From contig JBAUID010000058.1 of NCBI GenBank assembly GCA_049680625.1, positions 86,728-150,727 on the forward strand: 64,000 nt of DNA, read 5' to 3'. The notes beneath the pieces are model-generated. The model was given only the letters and a program-made list of their open reading frames with translations. It did no database searches and was not told the DNA's origin. Positions 42,606 through 49,823 of the stretch are shown here, piece after piece; position 1 is the first letter of the stretch; each line of letters starts with the position of its first letter. Source of the stretch: JAUIAI01 sp049680625 (GTDB taxonomy: Bacteria > Pseudomonadota > Gammaproteobacteria > Burkholderiales > Burkholderiaceae_E). Both the position numbers and the translations under genes were made by a program.

Positions 42606-43468
42606 TTGACCCTGGTGGTCGCCCGTCCAGGTTGCGGTTCAGAGCGCGCCGGCGGCGCAAAGGTCTGCCCGTGCAGGCGGGGGCGCTCGAGACCGGCACC
42701 CCGGCAGCCCGGCCACGTCGCGGGGTCTACTTATTACCGAATGCCATCACGACCGCAGCATTGTTCGCCGGTTTCTTTGCGATTGTACAAGCGATGCATG
42801 GCAAGTTCACTCTTGCGGCGATCGCAATATTTGTGGCCATGATTCTCGATGCCCTGGATGGGCGAGTGGCCCGACTCACCAACACCACTAGTGCCTTTGG
42901 TGAGCAATACGACAGCTTGTCCGACATGGTGTCCTTTGGCGCGGCCCCGGCCCTGGTCATTTACGAGTGGTCGCTACACGGCCTTGGGCGCTGGGGCTGG
43001 CTGGCAGCCTTTGTTTATGTGGCATCGGCGGCTCTGAGGCTGGCCCGGTTTAATACCAACATTGCTGTCGTCGATAAACGTTTTTTTCAAGGTCTGCCTA
43101 GTCCGGCTGCCGCCGGCCTTGTTGCTGGCCTTGTCTGGCTCGCAACCGACCTCAGGGAAACCCGCTGGATAGATGCGGCCGGGGTTGATCTGGCCTGGCT
43201 TTCATTTGTAGTGACCTTATACGCAGGACTGACAATGGTGGCCAATGTGCCGTTCTATAGCTTCAAGGATCTCAGCCCCAGAACCAGCGTACCTTTTGTT
43301 TTCGCGGTTTTGGTGGTTCTTGCGATGGTCCTGGTGTCGTCAGACCCACCCACGGTTCTGTTTGCAATATTCCTGGCCTACGGTATTTCGGGCTATATCG
43401 TGTGGTTATTGCGTAAACGCGCTGACGGCGGCCCTGCATTTCTGCGTAAGCCAAAGCAGCCGGACTGA
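42602..43468 (+). CDS. pssA: CDP-diacylglycerol-serine O-phosphatidyltransferase
   Basis: PssA makes phosphatidylserine from CDP-diacylglycerol and serine in the inner membrane. The 288-residue product is a CDP-alcohol phosphatidyltransferase with the catalytic motif DALDGRVARLT...GEQYDSLSDMVSFG (D-x2-DG-x2-AR-x8-G-x3-D-x3-D). About seven to eight membrane helices follow. A basic N-terminal segment (RLRFRARRRRKG) precedes the first helix. The ATG overlaps the psd stop (ATGA). Confidence 0.94.
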   Translation: MIDPGGRPSRLRFRARRRRKGLPVQAGALETGTPAARPRRGVYLLPNAITTAALFAGFFAIVQAMHGKFTLAAIAIFVAMILDALDGRVARLTNTTSAFGEQYDSLSDMVSFGAAPALVIYEWSLHGLGRWGWLAAFVYVASAALRLARFNTNIAVVDKRFFQGLPSPAAAGLVAGLVWLATDLRETRWIDAAGVDLAWLSFVVTLYAGLTMVANVPFYSFKDLSPRTSVPFVFAVLVVLAMVLVSSDPPTVLFAIFLAYGISGYIVWLLRKRADGGPAFLRKPKQPD

Positions 43469-43534
43469 TCAACTTGGTCAGTCAACGTTTGACCGCGGGT
43501 AGTTGCACGACTTAAAATGCCGGGTTTATCCAGG

Positions 43535-43590
43535 CCCATGTGGCTTGACCCGAGTGGCTTGACCCAAGTGGCTTGGCCCATGTGGCCGAA
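43535..43590. repeat. Four 14-bp tandem repeats upstream of tpiA
   Basis: Units CCCATGTGGCTTGA, CCCGAGTGGCTTGA, CCCAAGTGGCTTGG and CCCATGTGGCCGAA follow without gaps. They lie in the spacer between pssA and tpiA, about 145 nt before the tpiA start, and code for nothing recognisable. Confidence 0.9.
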
Positions 43591-43690
43591 TTACACCTGA
43601 TCTTTTTTTGGATTCCATGTTTATCGATATTCGACAGCCGGGGCAGTTTCCTGTTAGTTCTGTTGCTGCTGCTGCTGAAGGCGCTGCTAC

Positions 43691-43732
43691 TTGCTATTGC
43701 CGGATGGCTTGCTATTGCCGGAGGGCTTGCTA
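43691..43732 (+). repeat. 18-bp tandem repeat abutting the tpiA start
   Basis: TTGCTATTGCCGGATGGC is repeated with one change (43691-43708 and 43709-43726), and a third partial copy TTGCTA ends at the base before the tpiA ATG. The GGAGGGC in the second copy supplies the ribosome binding site. Confidence 0.9.
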
Positions 43733-44518
43733 ATGTCTCAGCGCCGTCCTATGGTTGCCGGCAACTGGAAAATGAACGGTCACATTGGCACCAATGACCA
43801 GTTGCTGACCGGCATTCGCGATGGACTGGATGGTCAGCCGCAGCTAAGTACCGACATTTTGATATGCCCGCCTTACCCCTACCTTGGGCTGATTCATGCC
43901 GTGATGAATGCCAAAGGGTTGTACCAACTTGGGGTGAAACTTGGCGCGCAAAATCTTTCAACTGAAGTGTCTGGCGCATTTACCGGCGAGGTTGCTGGCC
44001 CGATGTTGCGGGAGGTCGGATGTGACTGGGTAATTACCGGGCACTCCGAGCGGCGAAGCCTGTACGGCGAGACCAGTGAGATTGTTGCGACTAAGACGCG
44101 GCGCGCTCTCGAGTCCGGGCTGGCTGTCATTATTTGTGTTGGCGAAACGCTCGAGCAGCGTGAGCAAGGCAAAACCGAGGCAGTGCTGGCTGAGCAGCTA
44201 GAGCCGATTTGTTCCATTCTGGCGCTGGCCCCGCATCCGGCCCGCACGGTAATTGCTTATGAACCAGTCTGGGCGATTGGTACCGGTAAGACGGCGTCTC
44301 CAGAAATGGCACAGGACGCCCATGCATTTATTCGCAGTCAGCTGATCCGCAATCAGTTGGCCGCAGCAGGTGATATTCGTCTGCTTTATGGTGGAAGCGT
44401 CAAACCGGATAATGCTGCCGGTTTGTTCTCCAAGCCCGACATTGACGGAGGTCTGATCGGCGGCGCATCACTGGTCGCTGACGACTTCCTGGCAATTTGC
44501 CGCGCGGCAGGTGCCTAA
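43733..44518 (+). CDS. tpiA: Triosephosphate isomerase
   Basis: TpiA interconverts dihydroxyacetone phosphate and glyceraldehyde 3-phosphate. The 261-residue TIM barrel has the substrate-binding VAGNWKMNG, the electrophile histidine in WVITGHSERR, the catalytic glutamate in AYEPVWAIGTGKTA, and the phosphate-binding LYGGSVKPDNA. ATG 43733 is chosen because homology begins at MSQRRPMVAGNWK; an earlier start at 43691 would only translate the upstream 18-bp repeats. secG follows after 15 nt, a common order in proteobacteria. Confidence 0.96.
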   Translation: MSQRRPMVAGNWKMNGHIGTNDQLLTGIRDGLDGQPQLSTDILICPPYPYLGLIHAVMNAKGLYQLGVKLGAQNLSTEVSGAFTGEVAGPMLREVGCDWVITGHSERRSLYGETSEIVATKTRRALESGLAVIICVGETLEQREQGKTEAVLAEQLEPICSILALAPHPARTVIAYEPVWAIGTGKTASPEMAQDAHAFIRSQLIRNQLAAAGDIRLLYGGSVKPDNAAGLFSKPDIDGGLIGGASLVADDFLAICRAAGA

Positions 44519-44533
44519 CAGGAGTTAAACACG

Positions 44534-44935
44534 ATGGCCTGGCTATCAAATCTAATGCAACTGGTTCAAGTGCTGGCCGCCCTTGGGGTGATCCTGTTGG
44601 TCTTGCTGCAGCATGGAAAAGGTGCCGATATGGGCGCCGCTTTTGGCGGTGGTTCGTCAGGTAGTTTGTTCGGCGCAACTGGCTCGGCGAACTTTCTTAG
44701 TCGACTGACGGCAGGCCTGGCGGTGCTCTTTTTTGTCAGCACACTGGGCCTGGCCTACGTGTCTAATCTTCGACCGGATGCTGGTGGCAGTGTCATGGAA
44801 GGGGTTCAGCCGGCCACAACGGCGCCGGCCAGTGACATTCCAACAACAACTGGAAGCGCCGGAACTGAGTCGAATTCGCAAATACCCGGCACAGAACCCC
44901 CTTCATCGGGCAAACCAGCCGATATTCCGAAGTAG
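44534..44935 (+). CDS. secG: Protein-export membrane protein SecG
   Basis: SecG is the small accessory subunit of the SecYEG translocon. The 133-residue product has two membrane helices (about 8-27 and 52-72) separated by the conserved cytoplasmic loop LLQHGKGADMGAAFGGGSSGSLFGA. A Thr/Pro/Ser-rich tail of about 50 residues is variable in the family. It lies between tpiA and tRNA-Leu, as in many Gammaproteobacteria. Confidence 0.95.
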   Translation: MAWLSNLMQLVQVLAALGVILLVLLQHGKGADMGAAFGGGSSGSLFGATGSANFLSRLTAGLAVLFFVSTLGLAYVSNLRPDAGGSVMEGVQPATTAPASDIPTTTGSAGTESNSQIPGTEPPSSGKPADIPK

Positions 44936-44962
44936 AATGGTGAAGTAAGCCTACCGCAGTGA

Positions 44963-45047
44963 GCCGACGTGGTGGAATTGGTAGACACGCTATCTTGAGG
45001 GGGTAGTAGCGTAAGCTGTGCGAGTTCGAGTCTCGCCGTCGGCACCA
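44963..45047 (+). tRNA. tRNA-Leu (anticodon GAG)
   Basis: This is an 85-nt class II tRNA. The acceptor stem GCCGACG pairs with CGTCGGC, the D-loop region GTGGAATTGGTAGACACGC is typical of leucine tRNAs, the anticodon GAG is at 44997-44999, a long variable arm follows, and the T-loop is GTTCGAGTC. The 3' CCA is encoded. It closely resembles E. coli tRNA-Leu(GAG), which also lies between secG and other genes. Confidence 0.97.
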
Positions 45048-45118
45048 AAAAAGAACAGGGCTTGAGAAGTTGGGTACGCAGTGCCCGAATTCATCTAACC
45101 GTCAGCTGGGAAATACCC

Positions 45119-45478
45119 TTGAATCTTGAAAATTACTTGCCGGTACTGCTGTTTATCCTCGTTGGGATAGGCGTGGGTGTCGGGCCGATGCTGATCGGCA
45201 AAATCCTTGGGCCTAGTGCGCCCAATGCGGAAAAGCTCTCGCCGTACGAGTGTGGTTTTGAAGCTTTTGAAGACGCCCGAATGAAATTTGACGTTCGCTA
45301 CTATCTGGTAGCGATTCTGTTTATCTTGTTCGATCTTGAAATTGCCTTCCTGTTCCCATGGGCCGTGTCCCTGGACTCTATTGGGTTTTTCGGGTTCGCC
45401 GCAATGATGGTTTTCTTAGGCATTCTGGTGGTCGGGTTCATCTACGAATGGACAAAAGGCGCCCTGGACTGGGAATAA
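45119..45478 (+). CDS. nuoA: NADH-quinone oxidoreductase subunit A
   Basis: NuoA is a small membrane subunit of complex I at the junction with the quinone site. The 119-residue product has three helices and the conserved loop LSPYECGFEAFEDARMKFDVRYY with the Cys that moves during the active/deactive transition. I chose TTG 45119 (NLENYLPVLLFIL) with GGGA upstream; the frame is open to 45062 but that part looks non-coding. It is the first gene of nuoA-N. Confidence 0.94.
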   Translation: MNLENYLPVLLFILVGIGVGVGPMLIGKILGPSAPNAEKLSPYECGFEAFEDARMKFDVRYYLVAILFILFDLEIAFLFPWAVSLDSIGFFGFAAMMVFLGILVVGFIYEWTKGALDWE

Positions 45479-45479
45479 G

Positions 45480-45956
45480 ATGAGTATTGAAGGTGTATTG
45501 AATCAGGGCTTTGCCACGACACAGATTGACAAAGTCGTGAACTGGACCCGAACCGGGTCTCTCTGGCCGATGACGTTTGGCCTGGCCTGCTGTGCGGTTG
45601 AAATGATGCACGCGGGGGCTGCTCGATACGACCTGGATCGCTTCGGCATTATTTTTAGACCAAGCCCACGCCAGTCAGACCTGATGATTGTCGCCGGAAC
45701 CTTATGCAACAAAATGGCGCCGGCTCTGCGCCGCGTCTATGACCAGATGCCCGAGCCACGCTGGGTATTATCAATGGGGTCGTGTGCTAATGGCGGTGGC
45801 TATTACCACTACTCCTATTCCGTCGTGCGCGGCTGCGACCGAATTGTGCCGGTTGATGTCTACGTGCCGGGTTGCCCGCCAACAGCCGAGGCTTTGCTCT
45901 ACGGAATCCTGCAGTTGCAAAGCAAGATTCGCCGAACCTCAACAATTGCGCGTTAG
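45480..45956 (+). CDS. nuoB: NADH-quinone oxidoreductase subunit B
   Basis: NuoB carries cluster N2, the last electron carrier before quinone. The 158-residue product has the tandem-cysteine motif GLACCAVEMMHAGAARYD and the further cluster ligands in SMGSCANGGGYYHYSYSVVRGCDRIVPVDVYVPGCPPTAEALLYG. All four ligand cysteines are present. Spacing to nuoA is 1 nt. Confidence 0.97.
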   Translation: MSIEGVLNQGFATTQIDKVVNWTRTGSLWPMTFGLACCAVEMMHAGAARYDLDRFGIIFRPSPRQSDLMIVAGTLCNKMAPALRRVYDQMPEPRWVLSMGSCANGGGYYHYSYSVVRGCDRIVPVDVYVPGCPPTAEALLYGILQLQSKIRRTSTIAR

Positions 45957-45960
45957 ATTG

Positions 45961-46557
45961 ATGACTCCGACCGAAACTCTTCAGCAACAACTGGCCCAGT
46001 CATTGGCTGCCTACGGTCCGGTTATATCGGAAGCCCTGGGGGAGGTGTCTGTCGGCTTGAAATCGAAAGATTGTCATGCCGCGTTAAAACTTTTGCGCGA
46101 CGATCCGGCATTGAATTTTGATACCTTGATCGATTTGTGTGGTTTGGATTACTCGGGGCATGGCGACGGTTCCTGGGGTGGGTTGAGGTTTGCATCGGTC
46201 ATGCATTTATTGTCGGTCGGGCACAATTGGCGGGTGCGGGTTCGTGTTTTTTGCCCTGATGATGACTTCCCGGTGTTGCCGTCGGTAACCGATATCTGGC
46301 CGTGCGCAAACTGGTATGAACGCGAGTCGTTTGATCTGTACGGCATCATTTACGAAAACCACCCCGATTTACGCCGCATTCTTACCGACTACGGATTCGT
46401 TGGCCATCCGTTCCGCAAAGATTTCCCCGTGTCGGGCTACATGGAAATGCGCTACGACCCGGAGCAGAAACGAGTGGTTTATCAGCCAGTGACGATTGAG
46501 CCGCGTGAGATCGTGCCGCGGGTTATTCGCGAAGACGGCTACGGAAGCCACCGCTAA
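45961..46557 (+). CDS. nuoC: NADH-quinone oxidoreductase subunit C
   Basis: NuoC is a peripheral-arm subunit without cofactors that binds NuoD. The 198-residue product shows the 30-kDa subunit signature (WYERESFDLYGIIYENHPDLRRILTDYGFVGHPFRKDFPVSG, read across about residues 120-162). nuoC and nuoD are separate here, not fused as in E. coli. ATG 45961 follows the nuoB stop by 4 nt; the longer open frame from 45688 lies inside nuoB and is ignored. Confidence 0.96.
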   Translation: MTPTETLQQQLAQSLAAYGPVISEALGEVSVGLKSKDCHAALKLLRDDPALNFDTLIDLCGLDYSGHGDGSWGGLRFASVMHLLSVGHNWRVRVRVFCPDDDFPVLPSVTDIWPCANWYERESFDLYGIIYENHPDLRRILTDYGFVGHPFRKDFPVSGYMEMRYDPEQKRVVYQPVTIEPREIVPRVIREDGYGSHR

Positions 46558-46637
46558 TGGCTAAACTTGAAAAGCTCACGCTCAAAATTGAGCTGGCACG
46601 GCTCGACGCGCCAGCCCTCACTGTTGGAGTTGTGTGA
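46557..46637 (+). CDS. Candidate 26-residue ORF bridging nuoC and nuoD
   Basis: The 79-nt spacer between nuoC and nuoD is filled exactly by an open frame of 26 codons. Its ATG shares a base with the nuoC stop (TAATG), and its TGA shares a base with the nuoD ATG (TGATG). The peptide begins MAKLEKLTLKIELARLDAPA and is amphipathic. The same stretch can also fold (AGCTCA with TGAGCT; GCTGG with CCAGC), so a structural role in the mRNA is an alternative. I know of no family match; translation is unproven. Confidence 0.35.
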   Translation: MAKLEKLTLKIELARLDAPALTVGVV

Positions 46638-47890
46638 TGGCTGAGATCAAGAATTACACGCTCAATTTTGGTCCACAGCATCCGGCGGCGCATGGGGTGT
46701 TGCGGCTGGTCCTGGAGATGGACGGCGAAGTGGTGCAGCGGGCAGATCCGCACATCGGCTTGCTGCATCGGGCAACAGAGAAGCTGGCAGAAACGCGGAC
46801 CTTTTTGCAAAACGTTCCGTATATGGACCGGCTCGACTACGTCTCGATGATGTGTAACGAGCACGCCTACGTGATGGCGATCGAAAAACTCATCGGCGTT
46901 GAGGCACCACTGCGCGCCCAGTATATCCGGGTGATGTTTGACGAAATAACACGCATCCTGAACCACTTGATGTGGATCGGCGCCCATGGTCTCGATGTTG
47001 GCGCGATGGCGGTGTTTTTGTATGCCTTTCGTGAACGCGAAGACTTGATGGACTGTTACGAGGCGGTTTCCGGTGCGCGTATGCACGCTGCGTATTACCG
47101 TCCCGGCGGCGTCTACCGTGATTTGCCGGAGCAAATGCCGCAGTACCGTGCGAGCAAGGTTCGAAGTGCCCGCGCGCTTAAAGAACTGAATCGCGAGCGG
47201 GGCGGGTCCCTGCTGGATTTCATCGAAGCCTTTACCAATCGCTTTCCGTCATGTGTTGACGAGTATGAAACTTTGCTCACCGACAATCGAATCTGGAAGC
47301 AGCGATTGGTGGATATCGGCATTGTCACACCAGAGCGGGCCAAGGCGCTTGGCTTCACCGGGCCGATGTTGCGCGGTTCCGGTATTGCGTGGGATTTGCG
47401 AAAGCACCAACCCTACGAAGTCTACGATTTAATGGACTTCGATATCCCGGTTGGAAAAAACGGTGACTGCTACGACCGTTACCTTGTTCGGGTTGAAGAA
47501 ATGCGTCAGTCCAACCGCATCGTCAAGCAATGTATCGAATGGCTGCGGAACAATTCTGGCCCGGTGATGAGCGATAACTACAAGGTTTCGCCTCCGCATC
47601 GCGTCGATATGAAGTCGAACATGGAAGAGCTGATTCATCATTTCAAGCTCTTTACCGAGGGCATGCACGTTCCCGCCGGCGAATGTTATGCGGCGGTTGA
47701 GCATCCGAAAGGCGAATTTGGCATATTCCTGGCCTCCGATGGAGCTAACAAACCGTATCGTCTTAAAATCCGAGCCCCGGGCTTTCCTCATCTAGCGGCT
47801 CTTGATGAAATGTCGCGCGGTCACATGCTTGCTGACGTCGTCACCATTATTGGTACCCTTGACATCGTTTTCGGAGAGATCGACCGATGA
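46637..47890 (+). CDS. nuoD: NADH-quinone oxidoreductase subunit D
   Basis: NuoD forms the quinone-binding pocket with NuoB. The 417-residue product has the FGPQHPAAHGVLRLVLEMDGE start with the quinone-site His. It continues with PHIGLLHRATEKLAE, MNEHAY-type NEHAYVMAIEKL, and the C-terminal LDIVFGEIDR ending typical of the subunit. ATG 46637 is used; GTG 46634 is one codon upstream. It overlaps the nuoE start by 4 nt. Confidence 0.97.
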   Translation: MAEIKNYTLNFGPQHPAAHGVLRLVLEMDGEVVQRADPHIGLLHRATEKLAETRTFLQNVPYMDRLDYVSMMCNEHAYVMAIEKLIGVEAPLRAQYIRVMFDEITRILNHLMWIGAHGLDVGAMAVFLYAFREREDLMDCYEAVSGARMHAAYYRPGGVYRDLPEQMPQYRASKVRSARALKELNRERGGSLLDFIEAFTNRFPSCVDEYETLLTDNRIWKQRLVDIGIVTPERAKALGFTGPMLRGSGIAWDLRKHQPYEVYDLMDFDIPVGKNGDCYDRYLVRVEEMRQSNRIVKQCIEWLRNNSGPVMSDNYKVSPPHRVDMKSNMEELIHHFKLFTEGMHVPAGECYAAVEHPKGEFGIFLASDGANKPYRLKIRAPGFPHLAALDEMSRGHMLADVVTIIGTLDIVFGEIDR

Positions 47891-48402
47891 GCGCCATCCC
47901 CGTTACGACGGGACAGCCACTACTGTCTGCGCAGGCTTACGAGCGTATGGCCCGTGAAGTCGCCAAGTTTCCGGCAGACCAAAAACAGTCCGCTGTTATG
48001 GCTGTACTGACAATTGCCCAGGACGAAACCCATCAGATAACCAGTGAGGTCATCGAGGCCGTCGCCGATTACCTGGGGATGGCGCCCATTGCGGTACATG
48101 AGGTGGCTACCTTCTACAACATGTATCACACACAACCGGTCGGCAAGTTCAAGATTGCCGTGTGTACTTGTTTGCCGTGCGAGTTGCGTGATGGTGCAAA
48201 AGCGGCTGAGTACATGAAGCGTAAGCTTGGGGTCGACTTTAACGAAACCACGACTGACGGATTGTTTACCCTGGTTGAGAGCGAATGCCTGGGTTCATGT
48301 GGTGACTCCCCAGTGATGCTGGTCAATAACAAGCGTATGTGCAGCTTTATGACTACTGAAAAAATGGATGCACTGGTCGATGAACTTAAAAAGCAGGTCT
48401 GA
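47887..48402 (+). CDS. nuoE: NADH-quinone oxidoreductase subunit E
   Basis: NuoE is a thioredoxin-like subunit of the NADH dehydrogenase module that holds [2Fe-2S] cluster N1a. The 171-residue product has the ligand pairs in CTCLPC (C-x4-C) and ECLGSCGDSPV (C-x3-C), plus ATFYNMYHTQPVGK. A 38-nt spacer follows before nuoF. Confidence 0.96.
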   Translation: MSAIPVTTGQPLLSAQAYERMAREVAKFPADQKQSAVMAVLTIAQDETHQITSEVIEAVADYLGMAPIAVHEVATFYNMYHTQPVGKFKIAVCTCLPCELRDGAKAAEYMKRKLGVDFNETTTDGLFTLVESECLGSCGDSPVMLVNNKRMCSFMTTEKMDALVDELKKQV

Positions 48403-48440
48403 CCAGATGAATCAAATACTACAAATCGGGAATCGGCCAG

Positions 48441-49784
48441 ATGGGCGCTAACGATATTGCCCTGGATATCCAGGTGCCGCCTGTACAGACGTGTTTTCAC
48501 GGTCGTCACATCGAGCCGCAGATACTGGCTGGCATTAACGGCCCGCAAGAGTGGACGCTTGAACACTACGAAAAGCGTGATGGCTACCAGGCTCTTCGCA
48601 AAATTCTGACCGAAGGCCTGACTCCTGACGACGTCATTGCACAAGTCAAAGAATCCGCATTGCGTGGACGGGGTGGGGCGGGGTTTCCTACCGGGCTGAA
48701 ATGGAGTTTCATGCCGCGCGGCTTTCCGGGGCAAAAATACCTGGTCTGTAATTCGGACGAAGGTGAGCCGGGAACATTTAAAGACCGCGATTTGCTTCGC
48801 TATAACCCACATATTGTTATTGAAGGCATGGCTATTGCGGCATATGCGATGGGTATTACCGTTGGCTATAACTATATTCACGGTGAAGTCTGGGCCGAGT
48901 ACGCGCGTTTTGAACAAGCGCTTGAGCAGGCCCGGGAGGCGGGTTATCTGGGTGACAAGATCCTGGGGTCAGAGTTCTCGTTCCAACTGCATGCCTTCCA
49001 TGGTTTTGGCGCCTATATCTGCGGCGAGGAAACCGCGCTGCTTGAATCACTGGAAGGCAAGAAAGGCCAGCCTCGCTTCAAGCCACCCTTTCCGGCCAGT
49101 TACGGTTTGTATGGCAAACCAACCACGATCAACAATACCGAAACTTTTGCCGCCGTCCCCTGGATTATTCGCAACGGCGGTAACAAATACCTGGAAGCGG
49201 GTATTCCTAATAATGGTGGTACGAAAATCTTTTCGATTTCCGGTGATGTGGAGATGCCGGGCAACTATGAAATTCCGATGGGCACGCCTTTTGCCAAGTT
49301 GCTGGAACTGGCCGGCGGCGTACGGGGTGGACGAGCACTGAAGATGGTCATTCCCGGCGGTTCGTCGATGCCGGTTTTACCCGCCGAAATCATGATGCAA
49401 ACCAACATGGACTACGACTCGATTTCCAAGGCTGGTTCTATGCTTGGCTCGGGCGCAGTCATTGTTATGGACGAGACGCGTTGCGCCGTGAAGTGCCTGC
49501 GCCGTTTGTCTTATTTCTATTTTGAAGAAAGCTGTGGACAGTGCACTCCGTGTCGCGAAGGAACGGGTTGGTTGTACCGAATGGTTGACCGAATTGAGCG
49601 TGGTGAGGGCAGCATGAAAGACCTGGACGAGTTGAATCGAATCGCCGATGCAATTCAGGGGCGCACCATTTGCGCACTGGGTGATGCCGCGGCGATGCCG
49701 GTGCGGGCTTTTTTGAAGCATTACCGGGACGAATTTGTCCACCATGTAGAAAACAAAAAATGTCTGGTCGACCCGTACTTGTAA
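48441..49784 (+). CDS. nuoF: NADH-quinone oxidoreductase subunit F
   Basis: NuoF binds NADH and FMN and carries cluster N3. The 447-residue product has the NADH/FMN-binding glycine-rich LRGRGGAGFPTGLKW, the FMN motif CNSDEGEPGTFKDR, AYICGEETALLESLEG, and the [4Fe-4S] motif ESCGQCTPCREGTGW with its fourth Cys in RTICALGDAA. The order nuoE-nuoF-nuoG is standard. Confidence 0.97.
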   Translation: MGANDIALDIQVPPVQTCFHGRHIEPQILAGINGPQEWTLEHYEKRDGYQALRKILTEGLTPDDVIAQVKESALRGRGGAGFPTGLKWSFMPRGFPGQKYLVCNSDEGEPGTFKDRDLLRYNPHIVIEGMAIAAYAMGITVGYNYIHGEVWAEYARFEQALEQAREAGYLGDKILGSEFSFQLHAFHGFGAYICGEETALLESLEGKKGQPRFKPPFPASYGLYGKPTTINNTETFAAVPWIIRNGGNKYLEAGIPNNGGTKIFSISGDVEMPGNYEIPMGTPFAKLLELAGGVRGGRALKMVIPGGSSMPVLPAEIMMQTNMDYDSISKAGSMLGSGAVIVMDETRCAVKCLRRLSYFYFEESCGQCTPCREGTGWLYRMVDRIERGEGSMKDLDELNRIADAIQGRTICALGDAAAMPVRAFLKHYRDEFVHHVENKKCLVDPYL

Positions 49785-49823
49785 CCCTCCAACCTACTAA
49801 CCCTAAAAGCGACGCAAGACCGA

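Noticed and set aside
43535..43590. Possible CRISPR-like array
   Set aside because: Units are 14 bp, directly adjacent without spacers, and there are no cas genes nearby.
43691..43732. Longer tpiA start
   Set aside because: It would add only repeat-encoded LLLPxG residues before the conserved start of the TIM barrel.
45688..45960. Upstream extension of the nuoC frame
   Set aside because: It overlaps nuoB in another frame; conserved NuoC sequence begins after ATG 45961.
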